Below are positions 56,224 through 64,000 of a stretch of 64,000 nucleotides of DNA, one piece after another. Where the stretch lies: assembly GCF_004341235.1 (NCBI RefSeq), contig NZ_SLUP01000005.1, forward strand, positions 62,001 to 126,000, read 5' to 3'. The notes under the pieces were generated by a model that made no database searches, was not told where the DNA came from, and worked only from the letters and a program-made list of their open reading frames with translations. Position 1 is the stretch's first letter; every line of letters starts with the position of its first letter. The DNA is from Mariniflexile fucanivorans. GTDB taxonomy: Bacteria > Bacteroidota > Bacteroidia > Flavobacteriales > Flavobacteriaceae. The position numbers were made by a program, and so were the translations under genes.

Positions 56224-56853
56224 ATGAAGAAAAACGTTTTCCTTTTAATAGGTATTACTATCATACTTTCATCGTGTTACGGTTCAAAAAGTATACTGAA
56301 AAATTCTTTTACTGTTGAACAATCTGAACTCATAATGAATTCCGATTCTTTAACACCCATGCGTGTTCTCAAAATAACAAACAGACAAGATTCTTTACTA
56401 CTCAGAACTAAAAGTCAGTACATAAAAGCAAACCCAAACGACCTTGTTTTACAAAGGTTTGTTAATCGACTTTATGCCACAGTTAGAGATAGTATTTCTT
56501 TAGGTGTTGGCATTGCGGCACCGCAAGTAGGAGTTTTAAAAAACATTATTTGGGTACAACGGTTTGATAAAGAAAACTTCCCTTTTGAAGTGTATTTAAA
56601 TCCTGTGATTAAAACTTATTCTGATGAAAAACAAACTTTTAGAGAAGGATGCCTATCCATTCCCAACAGAACAGAAACATTAAACACACGTTCTTTTTCA
56701 ATTTCAATAGAATACGATACTATGGAAGCTGAACACAAAACCGAAACGGTTGAAGGTTTTACATCGGTTATTTTTCAGCATGAAATAGACCATTTAAATG
56801 GCATTTTGTATCTGGACCATCTTCAAAAAGAAATAAAAGAAGCTAAGGAATAA
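56224..56853 (+). CDS. Peptide deformylase family protein with lipoprotein signal
   Basis: From ATG 56224 (5 bases past the rodA stop) the protein has 209 residues; an ATG 12 bases earlier lies inside rodA. Residues 1-18 are a lipoprotein signal: MKK, a hydrophobic run and IILSSC, with Cys18 as lipidation site. The rest is a peptide deformylase fold with all three metal and active-site motifs: GVGIAAPQVG (94-103), EGCLS (141-145) and HEIDH (186-190). It would be anchored in the cell envelope and face the periplasm or surface, where formyl-methionine peptides are unusual. Catalytic chemistry could be deformylation or another amide hydrolysis. It is the last gene of the rod-shape operon. Confidence 0.85.
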   Translation: MKKNVFLLIGITIILSSCYGSKSILKNSFTVEQSELIMNSDSLTPMRVLKITNRQDSLLLRTKSQYIKANPNDLVLQRFVNRLYATVRDSISLGVGIAAPQVGVLKNIIWVQRFDKENFPFEVYLNPVIKTYSDEKQTFREGCLSIPNRTETLNTRSFSISIEYDTMEAEHKTETVEGFTSVIFQHEIDHLNGILYLDHLQKEIKEAKE

Positions 56854-57004
56854 ATTTTTTAGATCCGATTCCCAAGAAAATAGTCTCAGAGTTGTTTTTA
56901 CAACATAAAAACATCGTTAAAGTACAAAATTTGTAAGAAACATTATGTTTTAGCATCCAAACTAACGTTTATTACGTATTTTGGTCAGACCCAAATACCT
57001 ACTT

Positions 57005-57838
57005 ATGAAAAATCTCGTTTACTTAAGCCTGTTTTTTAGTTTATTGTTCTTGAATTGTAGTGAAGATAAAGATGACAACATCGTCAATCAAAATGATTTA
57101 GAAAACTTACCTGTAGATACTGGCGGAGAACAAACAGCAAATGTTCTTGGAAGTACGAACGCTATTTATGGACATTATATTTACACTCCAAGTGATTATA
57201 ATAGTAATTCACCAGATTATCCTTTACTAATATTTTTACATGGATCTGGACAAGTAGGCAATAGCCAAAATAACGCAGATGTTTTAAAAAATGTATTCTA
57301 TACCGGGCTTCCTAGTCTGATTGAACAAAAAAAATGGTCTCCAAAATACCCTATGATTGTTGCCTCTCCACAGCTAACATCTGGAAGTTGGAATGCAGAT
57401 GATGTACATAATTTTATTAAATACATAATTGATAATTACAATATCAACACAAACAGAATTTACCTTACTGGCTATAGCTTAGGTGCTTATGGCTGCTTCA
57501 CTTATATTTCTAAATATGGAGCCGATTCTTACGCAACAGCAATTGTTCCTATTGCGGGCGGTGGAGACACGGGCTCTGGCAGCCAATATACATCGGTTGC
57601 TGTTTGGGCATTTCATGGTGATAGTGACACTTCGGTGCCAACAAGTCGATCTTTAGATATGGTAAGCGCTATCAATGCTGCAAACCCTAGTACAAAAGCT
57701 AAGGTAACTATTTACCCTGGTGTAGCTCACAACTCAGACACTAGAACTTTCGATGGTACAGGTATGGGTACAGAAAGTAGTGATTATGACGCTTTTAACA
57801 TGAGTATTTTCGATTGGATGTTATTACATGAAAAATAA
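57005..57838 (+). CDS. Lipoprotein alpha/beta-hydrolase (esterase or peptidase)
   Basis: From ATG 57005 the protein has 277 residues. The signal ends LLFLNC, with a lipobox-type Cys near 18, followed by an acidic linker. The hydrolase fold shows the oxyanion-type IFLHGSGQ, the nucleophile elbow GYSLGAYG, Asp in FHGDSDTSVP and His in GVAHNSD. It resembles PHB depolymerase/LpqC-like and prolyl-oligopeptidase-like esterases, often acting on plant or algal polysaccharide esters. Substrate is unknown. Converges on gldC. Confidence 0.85.
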   Translation: MKNLVYLSLFFSLLFLNCSEDKDDNIVNQNDLENLPVDTGGEQTANVLGSTNAIYGHYIYTPSDYNSNSPDYPLLIFLHGSGQVGNSQNNADVLKNVFYTGLPSLIEQKKWSPKYPMIVASPQLTSGSWNADDVHNFIKYIIDNYNINTNRIYLTGYSLGAYGCFTYISKYGADSYATAIVPIAGGGDTGSGSQYTSVAVWAFHGDSDTSVPTSRSLDMVSAINAANPSTKAKVTIYPGVAHNSDTRTFDGTGMGTESSDYDAFNMSIFDWMLLHEK

Positions 57839-57848
57839 CCAATAAAAA

Positions 57849-58181
57849 TCACTTTTTAATCTCCAATTTTTCAGCAAAATAGTCGCAGAAATCTTTCATG
57901 GTTGCTGTCATTTTTTCATCTTGCGTCGCTCTGTTAAATGTATCGCTCATTGCTACGAGTGTTTGATGGAAAAATACTTTCATTTCATCTACGGGCATAT
58001 CTTTTGTCCATAAATCGATACGCAAAGTTTCTTGAGTTTTAGAATCCCAAACTGCCAACATCATTGCTTTAGCTTCTTCGTTGCTAATACCACCATCTTG
58101 GGCGGTCCAATGTAATTTCTCTGGCACTCTATTAGCATCAAGCTCGACGGTTAACTCTATTTTAGATGTAATATTCGACAT
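57849..58181 (-). CDS. gldC: Gliding motility protein GldC
   Basis: Predicted 110 residues, cytoplasmic. Begins MSNITSKIELTVELD and has ENVPEKLHWTAQDG-type family pattern (here ANRVPEKLHWTAQDG), then a helical end with DFCDYFAEKLEIKK. GldC improves gliding in Flavobacterium, though its exact function is unknown. Starts where gldB ends (one shared base, TAATG), so the two are coupled. Confidence 0.92.
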   Translation of the reverse strand: MSNITSKIELTVELDANRVPEKLHWTAQDGGISNEEAKAMMLAVWDSKTQETLRIDLWTKDMPVDEMKVFFHQTLVAMSDTFNRATQDEKMTATMKDFCDYFAEKLEIKK

Positions 58182-59143
58182 TATTTTCTTGGTTTAAACT
58201 TTGAATTATTAAAAATTTCCTCCGGACTTTTTATCAACATATCTTTTAACGACACGTCATTGTTCTCCATATACGCCCTCACAATTTGCCACCCTATGTA
58301 TTGTCCTAAACGCCCTGGCGATTCGGTATCAATATCTTCTAAATAAAATTTAGAAAAAGGCGCTGGGGTAATAAACCTACCAGCTAATTTGGCATCGGTA
58401 CTATATAATAGTTCTCGTTCTACAAAATAGCGCCAAATATAATTTTCGTTAGATGTGGCCCAATCTAGTTGTTCTTTGGTGTACCCAATGCGTTCCGCTT
58501 CGGTTTTAAACGGAATAATTACATCCTTAAAATAAAGTTCCTTACCAAAATAAATAAGTTCGTCTAAAAACATTTTATTTGGCTGTTGATAGATATATTT
58601 TTTAGCATATTCAGTAGCTAAATCGACTACTATTCGTTCTTTCTTTAAATCTTCCCTTAAATATTTGGGGATATTTTCGTAAAATTCGTGGTTGCTTCCT
58701 AAATAAGTATCTAACGCAATAACAGCAATGGTATCGGTTACTATGACGCGACTTCTATAATCTACATCGCTTGTTGTAGTGATAATTCTCGGCGTATGAA
58801 ACTCTGGAAAATAATATTTTAAATGATTGAATAAGGATTCTATTTCCAATTCGGTTTCATCCATATTTAAAAACGTTTTTTCAACCTCTTTAAATAATTG
58901 TTTTTGCAAGGTATCTTGCGATTTTTCAATCCAAAAAGAATCTGGATACTTTTCTGAAAACATAAATGGATATGCTTGCTTTAATTTAGGTAGATTTTCA
59001 TTATTAATTTCAGCAAATAACAAATCAAAACGTTCAATTTTTGCATCTAAATTAATCTTAGCAATATCATTTTCTAACCCACTCTCATTTTTACAAGAAA
59101 AAGCCATAAGTATTATGCTTAAGAAAATTAATACTTGCTTCAT
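58181..59143 (-). CDS. gldB: Gliding motility lipoprotein GldB
   Basis: From ATG 59143 the protein has 320 residues with a lipoprotein signal ending LMAFSC. The mature part contains LNMDETELEIESLFNHLKYYFP, VIALDTYLGSNHEFY and the SPGRLGQYIGWQIVRAYM block near the C-terminus, all typical of GldB. It is a membrane-anchored protein needed for gliding. A six-codon extension to 59161 is not used. It is divergent from nadE. Confidence 0.94.
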   Translation of the reverse strand: MKQVLIFLSIILMAFSCKNESGLENDIAKINLDAKIERFDLLFAEINNENLPKLKQAYPFMFSEKYPDSFWIEKSQDTLQKQLFKEVEKTFLNMDETELEIESLFNHLKYYFPEFHTPRIITTTSDVDYRSRVIVTDTIAVIALDTYLGSNHEFYENIPKYLREDLKKERIVVDLATEYAKKYIYQQPNKMFLDELIYFGKELYFKDVIIPFKTEAERIGYTKEQLDWATSNENYIWRYFVERELLYSTDAKLAGRFITPAPFSKFYLEDIDTESPGRLGQYIGWQIVRAYMENNDVSLKDMLIKSPEEIFNNSKFKPRK

Positions 59144-59200
59144 ATAAAACTTAAACGTCATAAATTTTTATTAATAGAGTGTTTCGTTTATTTTTGTTAG

Positions 59201-59208
59201 CAAAGGTA
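59201..59208 (-). promoter_or_regulatory. Possible -7 box for gldB-gldC
   Basis: TACCTTTG on the minus strand (complement of 59201-59208) matches TAnnTTTG and lies about 58 bases upstream of the gldB ATG. A -33 TTG is not clear. Confidence 0.4.
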
Positions 59209-59236
59209 CAATTCTTGGAATTAAATTCATTTAAAA

Positions 59237-60025
59237 ATGCAAACAGAAAAAGTTATAAATCATATAGTTGATTGGTTAAAAGATTACGCCACCAAAGCAG
59301 GTGTTAATGGTTTTGTTATTGGAATTTCGGGTGGTATAGATTCGGCTGTAACATCTACATTATGTGCCAAAACAGGTTTAAATGTATTATGTATTGAAAT
59401 GCCAATTCATCAAGCTGAAAGCCATGTAACCCGAGCACAGGAGCATATTAAACAACTAAAAAAACGCTTTGATAACGTAAGTGATACCAGAACCGATTTA
59501 ACACCTATTTTTGAAAGCTTTAAAAGTGAAGTGTTTTTTGATGGCGACCAAGCCACTGTTGATATGGCGCTGGCAAACACCCGAGCCCGTTTACGCATGA
59601 CAACCCTTTACTATTACGCTGGTTTATATAAATTGCTAGTAGCAGGTACTGGTAATAAAGTAGAAGATTTTGGTGTTGGTTTTTACACCAAATACGGAGA
59701 TGGTGGCGTAGATTTAAGCCCCATTGCAGATTTACTAAAATCTGAAGTATATGAATTAGGGGCTTACTTAAACGTACCAGAATCTATTATGAAAGCACAA
59801 CCAAGCGACGGCCTTTTTGGAGATGCGAGAAGTGATGAAGACCAAATAGGCGCATCGTACCCAGAATTGGAATGGGCCATGAAAATGGACGAAGCTGGCA
59901 AACATGCAGAAGACTTTTCAGGGAGGGAACAAATAGCTTTTAAAATCTATAAACGCTTTAATAACGCCAATAAACACAAGATGATTCCGATACCTGTTTG
60001 CGAAATTCCCAACAATATGATGTGA
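59237..60025 (+). CDS. nadE: NH3-dependent NAD synthetase
   Basis: Predicted 262 residues, the short ammonia-dependent form without a glutaminase domain. The PP-loop SGGIDSAVTS is at about 30-39; ATP and deamido-NAD sites follow in GTGNKVEDFGVGFYTKYGDGG and the SDGLFGDARSDEDQIG region. It makes NAD from nicotinate adenine dinucleotide. The pairing with gldB is common in Flavobacteriaceae. Confidence 0.95.
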   Translation: MQTEKVINHIVDWLKDYATKAGVNGFVIGISGGIDSAVTSTLCAKTGLNVLCIEMPIHQAESHVTRAQEHIKQLKKRFDNVSDTRTDLTPIFESFKSEVFFDGDQATVDMALANTRARLRMTTLYYYAGLYKLLVAGTGNKVEDFGVGFYTKYGDGGVDLSPIADLLKSEVYELGAYLNVPESIMKAQPSDGLFGDARSDEDQIGASYPELEWAMKMDEAGKHAEDFSGREQIAFKIYKRFNNANKHKMIPIPVCEIPNNMM

Positions 60026-60125
60026 TTCTTGCAAATTGTTTAAAAGTTTACTACTTTTACGGCAAGCCTATTCTCTCAACTTTCATTAAACCTCTAACTT
60101 AATATAAAAGTAGGCTTAAAACATT

Positions 60126-60758
60126 ATGATAAAATTATTGATAGCAGACAACCACCCTATTACCAGGAAAGGACTAGAAGTACTTTTTTCAGCATCTTCA
60201 AACATTAAAATTGTTGCAAGTGTTGATAATGGCGAAGCCATTTTAGAGTATATCAAAAAAAATCCTGTAGACATTATTTTAACTGAAGCTGACCTACCTA
60301 AGCTTAATGGTTTAACCGTTTTACGTTATTTAAAAAATGACTATCCAGACGTTAAAACTATTATTCTTAGCGCACAACCAGAAGAAGTGTATGCCGTAAA
60401 CGCCATTAAAGCTGGTGCACATGGTTACATTCACAAATCAGTTAACGTTATTACCATCAACGAAGCTATTTTGAAAGTGAACGATGGCGGTATTTATTTA
60501 AGCAACGATTTAACGCAACAATTAGCTTTTGGAAACAGAGTTAATAAAGGCGGATCGTTTTACAAAAAACTATCAACTAGAGAAGCAGAAGTTTTAAAAC
60601 TTCTAACTATTGGTAGAAAAAACAAAGAAATTTCAAAAGAACTTAACATCAACGAAAAAACAGTTAGTACTTACAAAGCACGTTTAATGCGTAAATTAAA
60701 AGTGACTAATTTAGTTGATTTAGTTAGTCAAGCAAAACTCAACGAATCGATGTTATAA
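60126..60758 (+). CDS. NarL/LuxR-type response regulator with Glu at the phospho-site
   Basis: Predicted 210 residues. Receiver domain (about 1-120) and a LuxR-type HTH (about 145-205, LSTREAEVLKLL and NEKTVSTYKARLMRKL). In the receiver, the acid pair is Asp8-Asn9, the phosphoacceptor position is Glu54 (IILTEADLP in place of the usual Asp), and Lys is kept in HKSV. Phosphorylation as usual is not expected; Glu can imitate the phosphorylated state. So it may act as a constantly active or ligand-controlled regulator. No histidine kinase is nearby. Its stop overlaps the dnaG stop by 6 bp from the opposite strand. Confidence 0.92.
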   Translation: MIKLLIADNHPITRKGLEVLFSASSNIKIVASVDNGEAILEYIKKNPVDIILTEADLPKLNGLTVLRYLKNDYPDVKTIILSAQPEEVYAVNAIKAGAHGYIHKSVNVITINEAILKVNDGGIYLSNDLTQQLAFGNRVNKGGSFYKKLSTREAEVLKLLTIGRKNKEISKELNINEKTVSTYKARLMRKLKVTNLVDLVSQAKLNESML

Positions 60759-62711
60759 AACACGATTCAGTTTTCTAGACAACAACATTTTTAGACCCGA
60801 ATAGTCTTTTACTTCTTCAAGTATATTTCTATTCGTGTCTATTTTGTTTTGTAGCGTTTCTTGCTGAAATTCCTTAACCTTTTGGTCTATTAAAAAACAG
60901 CGAAGACTTAATATGGTTTCGCTTACCAATTGGGCAACACTATGTGTTTTTTCCTTGGGAAAAATATTCATACGCTGCCAATTATCTAACGCATAGCGCT
61001 CATCCTCCATTAAAATATGAGTGATTTCATTACCCATTTCAGCATCTACTGAATTAATGAAATTTTTAAGTTCGAACTCTGGATTTTGATTTAAAGTATC
61101 AATAATGGTATAGTACAAGCTTTTAAATTGCGGATTAGTAAATTGCATTTCATCATCCTGAAGATCTAAAAATATTTTTTCAAACACCTTTGCTTGGTGA
61201 ATTACAGGTTCTAAAACCAATTCCTTTTTATCGTTTTCTTTTAAAACCAAATCTTCAAAATCTTCAGTTCTATTTCCATAAAGCAATAAGGCTTCAATTA
61301 TTTTACGTTCTAACAAATATTGAACATCTACTTTTTCAACAGGGCGCTCGTGCTTAATAACATCAAATGCCTTTTGTTCGGTTTTAAACTGTTTGTTTTC
61401 TTCTTGGAATTCCTTTTTATTAATTTGAGCCAAGGTACTAAACAATACTTCCTCACTAATATCCATAATTCGGGCACATTCCTGAATATAGATTTCCTTT
61501 TTAATACGATCTGGAATTTTCGAAATACTATTTACAATATCTCGAACCGTATCTGCTTTTTTTATCGGGTCGTTTTTAGACTCTTCAAATAAAATAGAGG
61601 CTTTAAACTGAATAAAATCTTTAGCATTTTCATTTAAATAAGAAGAAAGTTCTTCCAAGGTATTTTGTTTTGCAAAACTATCAGGATCTTCACCTTCAGG
61701 GAACGTACAAACTTTCACATTCATTCCTTGTTCCAAAATTAAATCGATACCACGAAGCGATGCACGCATACCAGCAGCATCACCATCAAAAAGCACGGTG
61801 ATGTTTTTTGTGAGACGATTTATTAATCGAATTTGTTCTGAAGTTAAAGCAGTTCCAGAAGAAGAAACCACATTTGTAATGCCTGTTTGGTGAAACTGAA
61901 TCACATCGGTATAGCCTTCAACCAAAAAACAATTATCTTCTTTGGCAATGCTTTGTTTAGCATGATGAATGCCGTAAAGCACATTACTTTTGTGGTAAAT
62001 ATCACTTTCGGGTGAGTTTACATATTTAGCGGCTTTTTTATCAGTAATTAAAATACGTCCACCAAAACCCAAAACACGACCGCTCATACTTTTTATAGGA
62101 AACATAACGCGCCCTTTAAACCTATCGAAGCGCTTATCGTCTTTTACAATGGTAAGTCCTGTTTTTTCTAAAAAATCGATGTTATAACCTTGTTTTAATG
62201 CCTCATCTGTAAAGGCTTGCCATTCATTTAAGGAATAGCCTAAATCGAATTTCTTAATAGTTTCTTCAGTAAAACCACGTTCTTTAAAATAACTTAAACC
62301 TATAGATTTTCCTTGATCGGTTTTATGCAGTATTTTTTGAAAATACGTGTTTGCAAACTCACTTACCAAATACAAACTTTCGCGTTCGCTCGCTTTTTCC
62401 TTTTGTTCGTTACTTTGCTCGGTTTCTTCTATCTCAATATTATACTTTTTTGCTAAGTATTTTATCGCCTCAGGATAGGTAAAATGTTCGTGTTCCATTA
62501 AAAACGACACCGCAGTCCCTCCCTTTCCTGTTGAAAAATCTTTCCATATTTGTTTAACTGGAGATACCATGAAACTTGGAGAACGCTCTTCGCTAAACGG
62601 ACTCAAGCCTTTAAAGTTACTGCCCGATTTTTTGAGTTGTACAAAATCGCCAATAACCTCCTCAACCCGAGCGGTTTCAAAAACTAAATCTATGGATGCT
62701 GCTGATATCAA
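60753..62711 (-). CDS. dnaG: DNA primase DnaG, zinc-ligand-less form
   Basis: Predicted 652 residues. N-terminal CHC2-like domain (about 1-98), then the Toprim catalytic domain with FLVEGYTDVIQFHQ and FDGDAAGMRAS. The C-terminal helicase-binding part is helical and divergent. The usual CHC2 ligands (Cys-His-Cys-Cys) are replaced: GLSPFSEERSPSF and WKDFSTGKGG have Ser37, Ser40, Asp58 and Thr61 at those places. Zinc binding is not expected, while the overall fold pattern is kept. The enzyme makes RNA primers at the replication fork. Confidence 0.95.
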   Translation of the reverse strand: MISAASIDLVFETARVEEVIGDFVQLKKSGSNFKGLSPFSEERSPSFMVSPVKQIWKDFSTGKGGTAVSFLMEHEHFTYPEAIKYLAKKYNIEIEETEQSNEQKEKASERESLYLVSEFANTYFQKILHKTDQGKSIGLSYFKERGFTEETIKKFDLGYSLNEWQAFTDEALKQGYNIDFLEKTGLTIVKDDKRFDRFKGRVMFPIKSMSGRVLGFGGRILITDKKAAKYVNSPESDIYHKSNVLYGIHHAKQSIAKEDNCFLVEGYTDVIQFHQTGITNVVSSSGTALTSEQIRLINRLTKNITVLFDGDAAGMRASLRGIDLILEQGMNVKVCTFPEGEDPDSFAKQNTLEELSSYLNENAKDFIQFKASILFEESKNDPIKKADTVRDIVNSISKIPDRIKKEIYIQECARIMDISEEVLFSTLAQINKKEFQEENKQFKTEQKAFDVIKHERPVEKVDVQYLLERKIIEALLLYGNRTEDFEDLVLKENDKKELVLEPVIHQAKVFEKIFLDLQDDEMQFTNPQFKSLYYTIIDTLNQNPEFELKNFINSVDAEMGNEITHILMEDERYALDNWQRMNIFPKEKTHSVAQLVSETILSLRCFLIDQKVKEFQQETLQNKIDTNRNILEEVKDYSGLKMLLSRKLNRVL

Positions 62712-62863
62712 TTATGAAGAATTATTTTTAGAATGTAAATGTAATTATAAAGTATTGATTTTTGAAATTAAGAAGCATCAGAAGGTTGGCTTTGTGGGAA
62801 AAAAGAATTAAATTCGTTTAATAAAAGATATATAATACCGAAGTAATTTAATACGTTTAAGTA

Positions 62864-64000
62864 ATGCGTCATTATAAAGAAACCAAAGTAACAAGTAAAA
62901 TTAGACTATTAAAAAAAACATTTACACTCATTTTCACTTTGCTTTTAACTAATATTATAAATGCAAATGACATAATCCAAATTAATCAGAATCAATATTT
63001 TATTGATATAAATAAGGGTATTGTTATTACAAATATGGATGTTACTACAATAAATTCAACTTGGCCAAATTCCAAAACCCATATTTTACTCAATGAACTA
63101 TGTGAATTTACAATTCCACCAGTTAATATAGAAATAGGAACAGTTTATACAATTCATATTCCATCTCAAAACTCAAATTTTGCACTGTATTTTTCAGAAT
63201 TACCAATTATTAGTATTTTCTCGGATAATACTATAGTTGATGACCCAAATGTTTTGGCGTATTTTAAAATGATAGAAACTAATCAAAATTTCCTAGAATC
63301 GAATATAGGAATACAGTACAGAGGGGGATGGTCTCAATCCTTGGCTAAAAAATCGATGGAAATTGAATTTTGGACTGACTCTACAGGCGCTGAAACAGAG
63401 GACTATAATTTATTAGGTATGGCAAACAATGATGATTGGAATTTGCAAGCAATGTACAACGAACCTTTACGGATAAGAAGTAAAACAAACAATGACTTAT
63501 GGCGTAAGATTAACACACTTCATTACCAAAACCAAGAACCAGAAGCCATAAATGGTATAAGAATGAAATACATTGAACTTTTTCTTAATAATGAATACAG
63601 AGGTGTTTATTGTTTAGGGGAAAAGGTTAGCAGAAAACAATTGAAACTTAAAAAACATAATGGTATTATTAGAGGAGAGTTATATAAAGGTGTTTCATGG
63701 GGAGCAAGTACCTTTACTTCTATCCCTACTTATAACAACAATTTGTTGGCTTGGAGTGGTTTTGAATATAAACATCCTGATGAAGAGGTTGATTGGTCTA
63801 ATTTGCATGGATTAGTTGACTTTATTATAAATTCATCTAATGGAAATTTCTTTGACGAATATAAAGATCGATTTGAGATTGACAACTTAGTAGATTATTA
63901 CATTTTTCTTAATCTATTAAGAGCCACAGATAATACAGGTAAAAATATTTATATAGCTAAATATAACACAAATGACAATTACTTCTATGTGCCTTGGGAT
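62864..64000 (+). CDS. CotH-family protein, 5' part (cut by window edge)
   Basis: An open frame from ATG 62864 continues with no stop for 379 codons to the right edge, so the gene is incomplete. A signal-like hydrophobic segment is at about 21-34 (LIFTLLLTNIINAN). Around residue 148 the CotH-type block IQYRGGWSQSLAKKSMEIEF appears, followed by LLGMANNDDWNLQAMYNEP, the IELFLNNEYRGVYCLGEKV segment and DYYIFLNLLRATDNTGKNIY. CotH proteins are kinase-fold proteins; in bacteria they are often secreted and linked to surface or polysaccharide functions. The start may be a little later than 62864. The catalytic end is outside the window. Confidence 0.85.
   Translation, partial: MRHYKETKVTSKIRLLKKTFTLIFTLLLTNIINANDIIQINQNQYFIDINKGIVITNMDVTTINSTWPNSKTHILLNELCEFTIPPVNIEIGTVYTIHIPSQNSNFALYFSELPIISIFSDNTIVDDPNVLAYFKMIETNQNFLESNIGIQYRGGWSQSLAKKSMEIEFWTDSTGAETEDYNLLGMANNDDWNLQAMYNEPLRIRSKTNNDLWRKINTLHYQNQEPEAINGIRMKYIELFLNNEYRGVYCLGEKVSRKQLKLKKHNGIIRGELYKGVSWGASTFTSIPTYNNNLLAWSGFEYKHPDEEVDWSNLHGLVDFIINSSNGNFFDEYKDRFEIDNLVDYYIFLNLLRATDNTGKNIYIAKYNTNDNYFYVPWD

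Overview
The window is about one third G+C and comes from a member of the Bacteroidota, almost certainly a marine-type Flavobacteriaceae. The evidence is the gldK-gldL-gldM-gldN type IX secretion and gliding core, gldB-gldC, a T9SS C-terminal sorting domain on a pectate lyase, exosortase XrtF with its partner, a flavobacterial-type DnaG, and promoters of the TAnnTTTG class. No species is claimed.

Layout. (1) 1-3.1 kb: the end of a pectin-degradation region, with the 3' end of a rhamnogalacturonan acetylesterase converging on a secreted pectate lyase. (2) 3.2-10.5 kb: an accessory island that stops at an initiator tRNA-Met gene. It carries an AbiEi/AbiEii-like type IV toxin-antitoxin pair, a frameshifted excisionase-type HTH gene, a gene-poor and highly palindromic stretch, a small unknown gene, a Fic protein fused to an AbiEi-like winged-helix domain, and a tyrosine recombinase next to the tRNA. 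Both toxin-like modules have ordered repeat arrays at their starts that look like operators. (3) 10.5-20 kb: chromosomal genes, namely a CPXCG protein, a leucine-rich-repeat protein, an RND-type efflux operon (MFP-RND-TolC), an ABC-F ATPase and a DUF983 protein. (4) 20.3-27.5 kb: the gldKLMN operon with a FAD oxidoreductase and an arginase-fold protein that has lost its metal ligands. (5) 27.7-38.3 kb: topA, a membrane protein, then miaB, a sigma-54-type AAA+ regulator, lptE, a TPR-like gene, secG, groES and groEL. (6) 38.5-47 kb: a GH43 enzyme, an S9 peptidase, and a metal-related group (HMA protein, TonB-dependent receptor, HMA-MauE/DoxX protein, HYC_CC_PP protein). (7) 47-50.3 kb: xrtF and its partner, a GAF protein, and purH. 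(8) 50.5-56.9 kb: the rod-shape operon mreB-mreC-mreD-mrdA-rodA, followed by a peptide deformylase with a lipoprotein signal. (9) 57-64 kb: a lipoprotein esterase, gldC-gldB, nadE, a NarL-type regulator with Glu at the phosphorylation site, dnaG, and the 5' part of a CotH-family gene cut by the window edge.

The least explained part is 3.2-10.5 kb. Other points worth attention are the lipoprotein deformylase, the metal-less arginase homologue beside gldK, the zinc-ligand-less primase, and several families of dispersed or tandem intergenic repeats. The distal attachment site of the island was not found by eye, so its left boundary is open. All family assignments are from reading motifs; no database search was run.
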